From Gemmatimonadota bacterium (lineage in GTDB: Bacteria; Latescibacterota; UBA2968; UBA8231): a stretch of DNA of 42,333 bases. This document shows, in pieces, positions 33,033-41,023 of this stretch; positions within the stretch are counted from its first letter, which is position 1, and every line of letters begins with the position of its first letter. The stretch covers positions 1 through 42,333 of the forward strand of contig VXML01000103.1 of NCBI GenBank assembly GCA_009841115.1, read 5' to 3'. The notes under the pieces are model-generated. The model was not told where the DNA came from. It saw nothing but the letters and a program-made list of their open reading frames with translations, and ran no database searches. The translations under genes and the position numbers were made by a program.

Positions 33033-34909
33033 AGCCGGCCTCCTTTGATCTGCTCCGGCGAGAACACTATGAGCGAACGCCCGATCAGAGTGTAGAAATG
33101 GTCGCGGACGAGATGGAGCCGTTTCCAATTACGGCTGATAGAAGAAGAAGACCGTAGCTCGTCGGGTACTTGCCAATAGCCCATGTCCTCGTAGGCGTGA
33201 TAATCGGTCAACCGATCGACAAACAACCCATTCCCTGCCGTACTGTACACCCAGTCGTCGATTATTTTTATCGTATTCTTAGCGTCAAAAAACCAGTACC
33301 CGATCTCACGTGGTCTATTCGGATCGGTGATGTCGAAGGCGACCAAGTCTCCGGGCCAGTACCGTCGGACGTAGAGTGTATTGCCCTCACGGGCTATCGG
33401 GCGGCTCTTGTGCGAGTCGTACTCACTATTGTAGTCGCCCATATCCACTCGCACTGTCTCTTGCAGTTCCCCTAGATTTCGGGCATCCACCGCGAGAAAG
33501 CCATCCCTGTATCCTACCCATATCCGCTCGTTGTGTACGTGCATGGACAGTTTATGTTCCCACCAGCCTCCGAAGTCATCCTTGTAGCCCTCTGGTAGCT
33601 CCTCGACAACCAACTCGTCCGCCCGTGCTGGCAACCCTTCCGCATCCAACGCAAACGACACTATTCCCAACTTGTCGCCCCAACGCCCACTGAGGATCAG
33701 CCCTTCGCCACAGCGATCCCAGCCCCAAAATTTCTCTATGTCGTCGCCAATTATCCGATACCCTTTGAAGACTGGGTGGGCTGGATCGCCGAGGCTGAAC
33801 ACGGCGATGCCGAGGCTATCGGCGGGCAAGCCCTTGCGCTGTCCGAGTAGATAAACCAGCGAATCCACAACCGCGACTCGGCTCATCAACCACTGCGGCA
33901 CCTCCACAGCAGCTAGTAGCTCAGGCTTAGTAGGATCGCGCAAATCCACGACCGCCAAGCCCCCTTCAGTCGCCATATATCCCCGATCTCCGACGACGGC
34001 CAAGTCGAGATAGGCTCCCTCTTCGGGCGTCAGCACACTCAGCGGCCTCGGTCTCGGCGGTCTCGGCTCAGAGGTCATATCCATCGCAATTATGAAAGCG
34101 ATCAGGGCCAGCCAACCAATGACAATGGGCTTCCAACCGATGCTGACCCCACGGAAACGGCGCAAAAGCGCTATGGAAATCGCCACACCCGCCGCCATCA
34201 CTACCGCTGTCGCGCCTAACCTCACCAGATAGCCCCAGGGATCGCCCACTATGCGGACTACCGTACCCCGGAAGCTGATTCCTGGATCGGGGGAGAAGAA
34301 TGGCTCGAGCGCGGGGAAATACTTGAGCACATTGTAGGCCGATGGAACCAAGACGATCAGCAGCAAAGTGCCCAAGGCCGCCCCTTTGAGCGGGTGGTCG
34401 GCCACTGTTGAGCAGGCGAAGATCACGCTGTAGGCGATCAAGCCCGACATAAGGGAGACCAGCAACATGTTGACATAGCCTACCTCCTCGACGATCCGCT
34501 TTACAGAAGGGTACCAAGCACCACCACCGCTGTAGATGCTAAATCCCTTAGACGCCAACCCCTCCAAGTCCACATACACCGTCACCCAAGCCCCGGCGGC
34601 CAGCACCAACAGGGCCACCGCGCCGACGACGTACTTGGGCAGCAACACTTCCACGACCGATAGGGGTTTGCCCGACAAAAACGACAAGGTGCCCTTGCTG
34701 CTTTCCTTGGCGACCAAACCCATGCCCAACGCGACGCCGCAGACCACGATAAAACTCATAATCCACCCCTCGAAGTCTCGGACGAATTCCCCGTTGAATT
34801 CCGCGTTCTGCCGCAACGCCACCACCACCGCGCACAGTCCCAATCCCACCAGCACCTTCGGCAACTCCTCGCGGCCCTCCTTCCACAGCAATGCGCGCCA
34901 AACCTTCAC
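33029..34909 (-). CDS. ABC-2-type permease fused to an LVIVD-type beta-propeller (first paralogue)
   Basis: A 626-residue protein. GTG start in a GTGA overlap with the ATPase gene, after AAGGGGGG. The N-terminus RALLWKEGREELPKVLVGL and the AKESSKGTLSFLSGKPLS segment are ABC-2 permease features also found in YtrC-like subunits. Seven helices lie within about residues 18-285. From about 300 come repeated phrases such as GGLAVVDLRDPTKPELLA, LGIAVFSLGDPAHPVFKGY and LVAFDITDPNRPREIGYW, the LVIVD pattern of a beta-propeller. It shares the phrase DSLGxxVFxxxDP with the next gene, which shows tandem duplication. Likely half of a heterodimeric exporter with an outside propeller. Regulation is by the upstream GntR gene. 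Confidence 0.82.
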   Translation of the reverse strand: MKVWRALLWKEGREELPKVLVGLGLCAVVVALRQNAEFNGEFVRDFEGWIMSFIVVCGVALGMGLVAKESSKGTLSFLSGKPLSVVEVLLPKYVVGAVALLVLAAGAWVTVYVDLEGLASKGFSIYSGGGAWYPSVKRIVEEVGYVNMLLVSLMSGLIAYSVIFACSTVADHPLKGAALGTLLLIVLVPSAYNVLKYFPALEPFFSPDPGISFRGTVVRIVGDPWGYLVRLGATAVVMAAGVAISIALLRRFRGVSIGWKPIVIGWLALIAFIIAMDMTSEPRPPRPRPLSVLTPEEGAYLDLAVVGDRGYMATEGGLAVVDLRDPTKPELLAAVEVPQWLMSRVAVVDSLVYLLGQRKGLPADSLGIAVFSLGDPAHPVFKGYRIIGDDIEKFWGWDRCGEGLILSGRWGDKLGIVSFALDAEGLPARADELVVEELPEGYKDDFGGWWEHKLSMHVHNERIWVGYRDGFLAVDARNLGELQETVRVDMGDYNSEYDSHKSRPIAREGNTLYVRRYWPGDLVAFDITDPNRPREIGYWFFDAKNTIKIIDDWVYSTAGNGLFVDRLTDYHAYEDMGYWQVPDELRSSSSISRNWKRLHLVRDHFYTLIGRSLIVFSPEQIKGGRL

Positions 34910-35802
34910 GATGGAAGCCCCCCTTGCGGCGTCACATGCTCGACGAAACTCTCCTCTAAGCTCAAGTCGATTATCTCCACGACTTGTCCACCTGCTTGTT
35001 CGATCTGCGCTTTGGCCTCGTCGCCGTAGTCGAAAATGGTCAACAGCCGCTGGCGGCCCTCGCCCTGCACGCCGCGCAGCCCGATCACCCCGGCAAAATC
35101 CACCGCGTCCTCAGTCCGCACCAGCACCCGTTTAACCTGCTGCCGCACTGCGTCCAACTCGCCGCAAACCAAGAGCTTGCCCTGGTCGATAATGGCGACT
35201 TGGTCGGCCACCCGCTCGACCTCGTGCACCAAATGCGACGAGAAAAACACTGTCCGACCTTCCGCACTGATGACTTGGATGATGCTTTCGAGCACGTCGC
35301 GGCGCACGATCACGTCCAGCCCCGAAGCCGGCTCGTCGAGAATCAACAACTCCGGGTCGTGGCCCAGCATCAAGGCCAGATTGAGTTGGGCGTTCATGCC
35401 CCGCGATAGGTGCTTGACCTTCTGTTTGGGGTCCAGACCGAAGTGATTGATCAGCGCGGTGACCTTCTGCTGATCCCAGCGCGGATACAACTGACCGGCA
35501 AACCACGCCACCTCCTCGACCTTCATCCAGTCGTACAGCACCGGATTGTCCGAGATGTAGCCCACCCGCTCTTTGAGCTCCTTTTCGTGGATGTGCGGGG
35601 CTTGGCCTAGCACCTCCACCGCACCGGCCGTAGGTTTGAGCATATTCATCAGTATTTTGATGGTCGTAGTCTTGCCGGCCCCGTTGCGCCCGAGAAAGCC
35701 GAAAATGCTGCCTTGGGGTACCTCCAAATCCAGCCCATCTATCGCTCGGTGTTTGCCAAAGGTTTTAACCAAGCCTGTGATTTCAATCGCCGCTGCTGCC
35801 AT
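34906..35802 (-). CDS. ABC transporter ATPase, YtrB-like
   Basis: A 298-residue ABC ATPase. Walker A is GRNGAGKTTT (residues 38-47), the signature is LSRGMNAQ (variant, as common in YtrB-like proteins), Walker B is LLILDEPASGLD, and the H-loop is SSH in FFSSHLVHEVER. A C-terminal extension of about 90 residues follows the core. AGGAG precedes ATG 35802. The gene follows the GntR gene by 11 bp and overlaps the first permease gene by 4 bp, so ATPase and permeases are made in step. It drives the two propeller-fused permeases, probably for export. Family firm; cargo unknown. Confidence 0.93.
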   Translation of the reverse strand: MAAAAIEITGLVKTFGKHRAIDGLDLEVPQGSIFGFLGRNGAGKTTTIKILMNMLKPTAGAVEVLGQAPHIHEKELKERVGYISDNPVLYDWMKVEEVAWFAGQLYPRWDQQKVTALINHFGLDPKQKVKHLSRGMNAQLNLALMLGHDPELLILDEPASGLDVIVRRDVLESIIQVISAEGRTVFFSSHLVHEVERVADQVAIIDQGKLLVCGELDAVRQQVKRVLVRTEDAVDFAGVIGLRGVQGEGRQRLLTIFDYGDEAKAQIEQAGGQVVEIIDLSLEESFVEHVTPQGGLPS

Positions 35803-35813
35803 AGTTGCTTCTC

Positions 35814-36233
35814 CTATTGGCTGCTGAATTTTTCTAGGGTTTCCTCAAACACTCGGCGCAGGCTCGCCGCGTCCAGCCCAAGCTGCGTCCCTTCCACCAG
35901 TGCCTTTTCCATTAGGTTGCGAACGATATTCAGCCGCTCTTCAGTACTCATAGAAACCCCCTTTTCGGCGACATACGTTCCCATGCCGCGCCTTTTGTAG
36001 ATGACGCCCTCGCGCTCCAATTCTAGGTAGGCGCGGGCAACGGTGTTCGGGTTGATTAGCTGGGCGCTGGCCACGGCTCGCACCGATGGCAACTCGTCGT
36101 CGGCTTTGAGGGTGCCGGTGGCGATGTGGTACTTGATCTGCTCGATCAGTTGCAGGTAGATCGGCACCCCTCCAGCGGTATCGAGGCGCAGATGCAGCGC
36201 ATCCCCTCCCCGTGCGATCTCGCGTTTAGCCAT
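35814..36233 (-). CDS. GntR-family repressor, YtrA subfamily
   Basis: A 139-residue protein. The N-terminal winged helix-turn-helix is typical: GVPIYLQLIEQIKYHI, ELPSVRAVASAQLINPNTV, REGVIYKRRGMGTYV. The C-terminal part is only about 45 residues, too short for the usual GntR effector domain, which defines the YtrA subfamily. These are dimeric repressors that often sit first in an operon with an ABC exporter, as here (11 bp before the ATPase). It probably represses its own operon through the dyad at 36263-36288. The inducer is unknown; YtrA in Bacillus responds to certain cell-wall antibiotics. Confidence 0.92.
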   Translation of the reverse strand: MAKREIARGGDALHLRLDTAGGVPIYLQLIEQIKYHIATGTLKADDELPSVRAVASAQLINPNTVARAYLELEREGVIYKRRGMGTYVAEKGVSMSTEERLNIVRNLMEKALVEGTQLGLDAASLRRVFEETLEKFSSQ

Positions 36234-36262
36234 GAGCGTCTTTCCGGATTATACAAGTGATT

Positions 36263-36288
36263 TACTGTCTTAAATCATTAATACAGTA
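36263..36288. promoter_or_regulatory. Probable YtrA-type operator dyad
   Basis: TACTGT (36263-36268) and ACAGTA (36283-36288) are exact inverted repeats 14 bp apart, and inside them TTAA pairs with TTAA, leaving one mismatched pair between the blocks and an ATCA centre. It lies 30 bp before the repressor ATG and overlaps the candidate -10 box, fitting autorepression. Confidence 0.65.
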
Positions 36289-36305
36289 CCAAAAAATTTT
36301 GTCAA
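36278..36305 (-). promoter_or_regulatory. Candidate promoter of the GntR-ABC operon
   Basis: On the minus strand a perfect -35 box TTGACA (36305-36300) stands 16 bp from TATTAA (36283-36278). A perfect TATAAT also occurs closer to the gene (36253-36248) but lacks a good -35 box. The first pair overlaps the operator dyad. Confidence 0.5.
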
Positions 36306-36316
36306 GCACTTTTTGC

Positions 36317-36358
36317 AAAAAAAATGCGGGCAAGGGAACCACGTCCCTCGCCCGCATT
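36317..36358 (-). terminator. Intrinsic terminator of the P-II gene
   Basis: AATGCGGGCAAGGGA (36323-36337) pairs with TCCCTCGCCCGCATT (36344-36358) with one wobble and a 6-nt loop. Eight A at 36317-36324 give the U-tract on the minus strand. Confidence 0.9.
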
Positions 36359-36408
36359 GGGGTTAGTTGTTGTTTTTCTACTTATTGCCCTAAAGGACGT
36401 CCCGCCCG

Positions 36409-36747
36409 CTAAATAGCCGCGTCGCCGGTCTCTCCAGTGCGAATCCGCACTACCTCATCCACCGACAGCATGAAAATTTTGCCGTCGCCAATGTGGCCCG
36501 TCCGCGCCGACTCGCGCACTGCGCCCAAGCACTGCTCGGCGAGATCGTCCCGCACCACCACTTCGACCTTAAGTTTAGGAGTAAAATCGACGACGTATTC
36601 GGCACCGCGATATATCTCCTTATGACCTTTTTGGCGGCCAAAACCCTTGACTTCGCTAACCGTTATGCCTTGGACGCCCAAGCCGCTCAACGCTTCCTTG
36701 ATAGCGTCTAGCGCGTTGGGCCTGACTACGCACATTAGCATTTTCAT
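36409..36747 (-). CDS. glnB: P-II nitrogen regulatory protein (GlnB/GlnK)
   Basis: A 112-residue protein, the exact family length. The T-loop is conserved: GFGRQKGHKEIYRGAEYVVD, with the Tyr (in AEY) that is uridylylated in proteobacteria. RTGHIGDGKIFM near the end is the P-II C-terminal signature that helps bind ATP/ADP and 2-oxoglutarate. P-II trimers sense nitrogen and energy status and control glutamine synthetase, AmtB and transcription factors. GAGGAG precedes the ATG. No amtB, glnA or glnD is within the window, so GlnB and GlnK cannot be told apart by context. It is divergent from a peptide-type ABC importer and has its own terminator. Confidence 0.95.
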   Translation of the reverse strand: MKMLMCVVRPNALDAIKEALSGLGVQGITVSEVKGFGRQKGHKEIYRGAEYVVDFTPKLKVEVVVRDDLAEQCLGAVRESARTGHIGDGKIFMLSVDEVVRIRTGETGDAAI

Positions 36748-36892
36748 ATCGCCATCTCCTCGCGTGTTAATGCCTAAAAAAAGTAGGTCGTCGCGCCCTC
36801 TGGCGCAATGGTCGGAATCGCTTTAGACTTTTTGGCCTTTGATTATTAGCCGTTCTCAGGCGGCGAGCCTCTTTCTGGGTGGTATAATTTTG

Positions 36893-38863
36893 ATGAACGG
36901 AGTGCAGGCCGGGTTCCTGCTAATACTCGTGGTCCTAATAGGATGCGGCCGAGAAAGTCAAGCGGCATCCCCATCCGCCGAGGGCGATATCCCGCGCACC
37001 GCGTGGCCCGAAAGCTGGTTCCACCCGCCGCGCACGGCCTCGGAAGTCGGCTTGACGACCTTTCGCCAGTCGCCCATGCTCGACGAACTGGTGGCCAGCG
37101 GCGAGTTGCCGCCGGTAGAGGAGCGGCTCCCCGACGACCCAATTGTCGTCGAGCCGATTAATGGAATTGGGACCTACGGGGGCACCGCGCGGCTGTTCCT
37201 CGCCGGTGAACAGCTCCTCAACGTACCCGAAGGAACCCTGCGCCCAGGACCGCAACTCCAGCTAACCCTGCCCAACTTTGCCGCGCGGGTCGAGTACCAC
37301 AACGACGCGCAGACCCTGACGGTCTTCCTCCGGCCCGGTCACAAGTGGTCTGACGGCCACCCTGTGACGGCCGACGACTTTGTCTTTTGGTTCGATCGCG
37401 TCCACATGAACAAAAACCTCACGCCCGTGGTGTCGCCCCGCTTTAAGGGAGCTCGCATCGAAAAACACGGCCCCCACCTCTTTAGCTATCACTTTCCCCA
37501 GCCGATGCCGCTCTTTGTCAAGCACCTTGCCCACAACAGCTCGCATCTGTCGGCACCAGCGCACTTTATGCGCCGCTATCACCCCGACTTTACTGACGCG
37601 GATCAGCTAGAGCGCGAAGCAGAGGAACTCGGCTTGCAAGACTGGCGCACCTACTTCCAATCCGTTATCAACACCCGCGACCTAATGGTCTTTTACAAGC
37701 CGGTGCAGACCGCTTATGTGGTGGTCAGCAAGACTTCGACGCGCGTCCGCTACCGCCGCAACCCCTACTACCCCAAAGTAGATCCTGCCGGCAATCAACT
37801 GCCCTATATCGATTACCTCGAAGTCCAGCGGGTTGACAGTCCCGAGATCATGGCAGCTAAGGCCGCTACCGGGCAGGTCGATTTTGCCGGGCGGCAGTTT
37901 AAGACCGCCGACATCCCGCTGTTTAAGCGCTTCGAGCAGGACAACAGCTACGAGACCTACCTCTGGCCTCGTCCCTACGGCTCGGACGTGACCTTCATGC
38001 CCAACATGACCCACCCCGACGAGCGGCTCAGGCAGATTTTTCAGGACGTGCGCTTTCGCCGCGCTCTCTCGCTGGCCATCAACCGCGCCGAGATCAACGA
38101 CATCGCCTATTACGGGCAGGGGATTCCACGCCAGTTGACGGTCGTATCTTCGAGCCGCTACTTTGAGCCTTCCTTTGCCGCAGCTTGGGCCGAGTACGAT
38201 CCGCAACGCGCCCGCGCCCTGCTCGACGAAATGGGGCTGATTGACCGCAACGGCGACGGCCGACGCGACCATCCCGATGGCCGCCCCCTCGAAATCACGC
38301 TGGAGTACACAATCGGGGAGACGCCGAAGCAAGTTACCGTGGACTTGGTGACCGCCCACTGGCGCGAAGTGGGGCTGCACATCAACCGCAAGCAAATAAG
38401 CGGCGCACTGCAAGGCATCCGCACCCGAGGCGGAGTTATGGACATGAGCATCTGGCACGCCGACCGCAACGCCGACATCCTCTTTCCCATCGAGCCTTTT
38501 TGGTACGTACCCATGCACGTGGGGCAGGAGGTGACCCAATGGCCGGAGTGGTCGCGGTGGTACCGGTCGGACGGAGCGCGTGGCTGGATGCCGCCCGGCG
38601 AGGTCCGGGAACTAATCGCCTGGTGGGAGGTGCTCCGCCGCACATCCGACCTCCAAGAGCGCATCGCCATGGGCAAAAAAATTCTCCAGAGCCAAGCCGA
38701 AAACCTATGGGCGCTCGGCATCATCGGCTTAGGACCACATCCCGTCATCGTTAGCAACCGGCTGCGCAATGTCCCGCGCCAGGGCTATTGGGGGTGGGAC
38801 TCGCGCTGGTCTTGGCCCTACTATCCAGAGACTTGGTATCTAGCAGTGGACGGTGACCAGTGA
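36893..38863 (+). CDS. Peptide-type ABC transporter substrate-binding lipoprotein (SBP family 5)
   Basis: A 656-residue family-5 solute-binding protein. The signal ends in a lipobox (LIGC, Cys18). Landmarks include FLRPGHKWSDGHPVTADDF, the family's N-terminal signature, then FRRALSLAINRAEI and NGDGRRDHPDGRPLEITLEY. These proteins deliver di- or oligopeptides, nickel or sugars to inner-membrane permeases; the ligand is not predictable here. The start is uncertain: ATG 36893 gives a signal without an N-terminal positive charge, while an in-frame TTG at 36839 gives a longer N-terminus containing Arg. A TATAAT lies at 36883-36888, just before the ATG. Two permease genes follow, so this is the first gene of the importer operon. 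Confidence 0.9.
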   Translation: MNGVQAGFLLILVVLIGCGRESQAASPSAEGDIPRTAWPESWFHPPRTASEVGLTTFRQSPMLDELVASGELPPVEERLPDDPIVVEPINGIGTYGGTARLFLAGEQLLNVPEGTLRPGPQLQLTLPNFAARVEYHNDAQTLTVFLRPGHKWSDGHPVTADDFVFWFDRVHMNKNLTPVVSPRFKGARIEKHGPHLFSYHFPQPMPLFVKHLAHNSSHLSAPAHFMRRYHPDFTDADQLEREAEELGLQDWRTYFQSVINTRDLMVFYKPVQTAYVVVSKTSTRVRYRRNPYYPKVDPAGNQLPYIDYLEVQRVDSPEIMAAKAATGQVDFAGRQFKTADIPLFKRFEQDNSYETYLWPRPYGSDVTFMPNMTHPDERLRQIFQDVRFRRALSLAINRAEINDIAYYGQGIPRQLTVVSSSRYFEPSFAAAWAEYDPQRARALLDEMGLIDRNGDGRRDHPDGRPLEITLEYTIGETPKQVTVDLVTAHWREVGLHINRKQISGALQGIRTRGGVMDMSIWHADRNADILFPIEPFWYVPMHVGQEVTQWPEWSRWYRSDGARGWMPPGEVRELIAWWEVLRRTSDLQERIAMGKKILQSQAENLWALGIIGLGPHPVIVSNRLRNVPRQGYWGWDSRWSWPYYPETWYLAVDGDQ

Positions 38864-38922
38864 CCAGTGACCAGTCCCCACTAACCACTAACCACTAACC
38901 ACTAACCACTAACCACTAACCC
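38853..38922. repeat. Heptanucleotide tandem repeats (GTGACCA x3, ACTAACC x6)
   Basis: GTGACCA occurs three times at 38853-38873, spanning the stop codon of the binding-protein gene, and ACTAACC six times at 38880-38921, ending one base before the permease ATG. In a common phase the units read CCAGTGA and CCACTAA, two differences in seven, so they may be one family. They fill the whole gap and leave no ribosome binding site for the permease. Confidence 0.92.
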
Positions 38923-39906
38923 ATGATCAACTACATCATCCGCCGCGTCCTGATTATGATCCCCACCCTGATAGCCGTCTCGGTGCTGGTCTTCGTCGTC
39001 ATCCAGTTGCCACCCGGGGACATCATCACGTCGCGCCTGCAAGAGCTACAGGCCGAGGGCCAAGACATCTCCGAGGAACAGATCGCCGCCCTGCGCGCCC
39101 GCTACCACCTCGACGACCCGATGGTTATCCAATACTTCAAGTGGATGGGCGGCTTCCTCCGAGGCGACATGGGCTATTCCGTAATGTACGGCCAGTCGGT
39201 CAACAACCTGATCTGGGAGCGGCTTGGCTACACCTTGCTGATTACCTCGACCGCGACCTTGTTGACTTGGCTGGTAGCCTTCCCGGTAGGCGTCTATTCG
39301 GCCCTGCGCCAGTACTCGGCGCTCGACTACGCGGCAACTCTCGCGGCCTTCGTCGGTTTGGCGACGCCCAACTTCCTGCTCGCGCTGGTTTTGATGTACT
39401 TGGGCTACGAGTGGTTTGGGATAGCCGTGGGCGGGTTGTTTTCCCCCGAGTACGCGAGTGCGCCGTGGAGCTTGGCCAAGTTCGGCGATTTGCTCGGGCA
39501 TCTGTGGATCCCGGCCTTGGTCATCGGCACGGCCGGCATGGCTGGGCTGATGCGGATCATGCGCGCCAATCTCCTCGACGAGCTAGGCAAGCCCTACGTA
39601 ACCACGGCGCTGGCCAAGGGCCTTGGTCCGGTCCGCTTGGTGATTAAGTACCCATTGCGCATTGCCATCAATCCCTTTATCAGCACGGTCGGCTGGATGC
39701 TGCCGCACCTGATCTCCGGCTCGGCCATCACCAGCGTGGTGTTGAGCCTGCCCACGACCGGCCCCTTGCTGCTCGACTCCCTCCGCAATCAAGACATGTA
39801 TTTGGCGGGCAGTTTCCTGCTCATGCTCAGCGTCCTGACGGTGATCGGCACCCTGCTGTCGGACATTCTCTTGGCCATTGCCGACCCGCGCATCCGCTAT
39901 GAGTGA
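38923..39906 (+). CDS. ABC transporter permease, DppB/OppB-like
   Basis: A 327-residue permease with six membrane helices by eye. MINYIIRRVLIMIPTLIAVS is the typical DppB/OppB N-terminus. LQLPPGD-like (here IQLPPGD) and the loop YVTTALAKGLGPVRLVIKY contain the EAA-type motif that contacts the ATPase. It pairs with the DppC-like product downstream to form the channel for the substrate delivered by the binding protein at 36893. The ATG directly follows the heptanucleotide repeat, and no Shine-Dalgarno is visible, which may lower or modulate its translation. The ATG of the next gene lies within its last codons. Confidence 0.92.
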   Translation: MINYIIRRVLIMIPTLIAVSVLVFVVIQLPPGDIITSRLQELQAEGQDISEEQIAALRARYHLDDPMVIQYFKWMGGFLRGDMGYSVMYGQSVNNLIWERLGYTLLITSTATLLTWLVAFPVGVYSALRQYSALDYAATLAAFVGLATPNFLLALVLMYLGYEWFGIAVGGLFSPEYASAPWSLAKFGDLLGHLWIPALVIGTAGMAGLMRIMRANLLDELGKPYVTTALAKGLGPVRLVIKYPLRIAINPFISTVGWMLPHLISGSAITSVVLSLPTTGPLLLDSLRNQDMYLAGSFLLMLSVLTVIGTLLSDILLAIADPRIRYE

Positions 39907-41005
39907 AGATCGCCCCACAACTCAACTAGCCGACGCCTCGCAGTGGCGTCTGATGTGGATGCGCTTCCGCCGCCATCGGCTGGCGCTGGCCGGCAGCGCG
40001 GTGCTGATTGTGCTCTACGGCCTCGCAGCCCTGTGCGAGTTTGTCTCGCCTTACCAGCCCGACCAGCGCCACGCCCAATACGTCCTCTGCCCGCCGCAGG
40101 AGATTCGCTTCTTTGACGGCGAGGGGCGCTTTCACTGGCGGCCCTTTGTCCACGGCGTGCGGCAAGACACGGCCGCCGGCCCGTGGCAGCGCGAGTATCT
40201 CGTCGATACCAAGACCGTGTATCCGATCCGCTTTTTCGCGCGCGGCCCAGCCTACGAATTCTGGGGACTTTTCAACGCGGACTTGCACCTGTTCAGCGCG
40301 GGCAGTGGGCCGTTGTTCCTCTTTGGCACCGACGACTTGGGCCGCGACCTGTTCAGCCGAATCATACATGGGGCGCGTATTTCGCTCACCATTGGGCTAA
40401 TCGGCGTGGCCCTGACCTTCCTCATCGGCATCCTGCTCGGGGGGGTAGCGGGTTATTACAGCGGCTGGGTCGATGTGGTAGTGCAGCGGATCATTGAGGT
40501 CTTGATGGCCGTGCCGCAGCTACCGCTGTGGATGGCGTTGAGCGCGGCGCTGCCAGCGCACTGGCCGCCGCTGCACATTTACTTCGGCGTCACCATCATT
40601 CTCTCGCTGATGGGCTGGACTGGGTTGGCGCGAGTGGTGCGCGGCCGCTTCCTATCGCTGCGCGACGAGGATTTCGTGGTCGCCGCTCGCCTGTCGGGCA
40701 CCAATGAGTTGAAGATCATTTTCAAACACCTGCTGCCGTCGTTCCTCAGCCACGTGATCACGTCGGCTACCCTAGCGGTGCCGGGCATGATTCTCGGCGA
40801 GACCGCGCTGAGCTTTTTGGGGATTGGGCTGCGGGCACCCGTGGTTAGCTGGGGGGTGCTGCTGCAAAAGGCGCAGAACTTTCAGGCCGTGGCCATGGCA
40901 CCGTGGCTGTTGCTGCCGGGGCTTTTCGTGGTCATCGCGGTCTTGGCCTTCAACGTGGTCGGCGACGGGATGCGCGACGCAGCCGATCCGTATGCGAGCC
41001 ATTAG
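39899..41005 (+). CDS. ABC transporter permease, DppC/OppC-like
   Basis: A 368-residue permease, longer than the usual 290-310 because of an extracytoplasmic insertion of about 90 residues between helix 1 and FGTDDLGRDLFSRIIHGARI, the DppC/OppC signature. The EAA-type loop is DEDFVVAARLSGTNELKII. ATG 39899 overlaps the previous gene by 8 bp; an in-frame ATG at 39878 is less likely because it overlaps more and adds no family sequence. Together with the DppB-like protein it forms the importer channel. The DppD/DppF-type ATPases that usually follow are absent: a methyltransferase gene begins 18 bp downstream. Confidence 0.92.
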   Translation: MSEDRPTTQLADASQWRLMWMRFRRHRLALAGSAVLIVLYGLAALCEFVSPYQPDQRHAQYVLCPPQEIRFFDGEGRFHWRPFVHGVRQDTAAGPWQREYLVDTKTVYPIRFFARGPAYEFWGLFNADLHLFSAGSGPLFLFGTDDLGRDLFSRIIHGARISLTIGLIGVALTFLIGILLGGVAGYYSGWVDVVVQRIIEVLMAVPQLPLWMALSAALPAHWPPLHIYFGVTIILSLMGWTGLARVVRGRFLSLRDEDFVVAARLSGTNELKIIFKHLLPSFLSHVITSATLAVPGMILGETALSFLGIGLRAPVVSWGVLLQKAQNFQAVAMAPWLLLPGLFVVIAVLAFNVVGDGMRDAADPYASH

Positions 41006-41023
41006 TTAGACGTGGAAAAGGCC

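Noticed and set aside
36796..36810. Short GCGCC/GGCGC hairpin upstream of the P-II gene
   Set aside because: Five-bp stem with no U-tract next to it and no relation to a known regulatory element.
36883..36888. TATAAT as the -10 box of the importer operon
   Set aside because: It lies 5 bp before the chosen ATG, so transcription would begin after the start codon, and no -35 box is visible at the right distance.
38853..38922. CRISPR-like array
   Set aside because: Direct 7-bp units without spacers; this is a simple tandem repeat and no cas gene is present.
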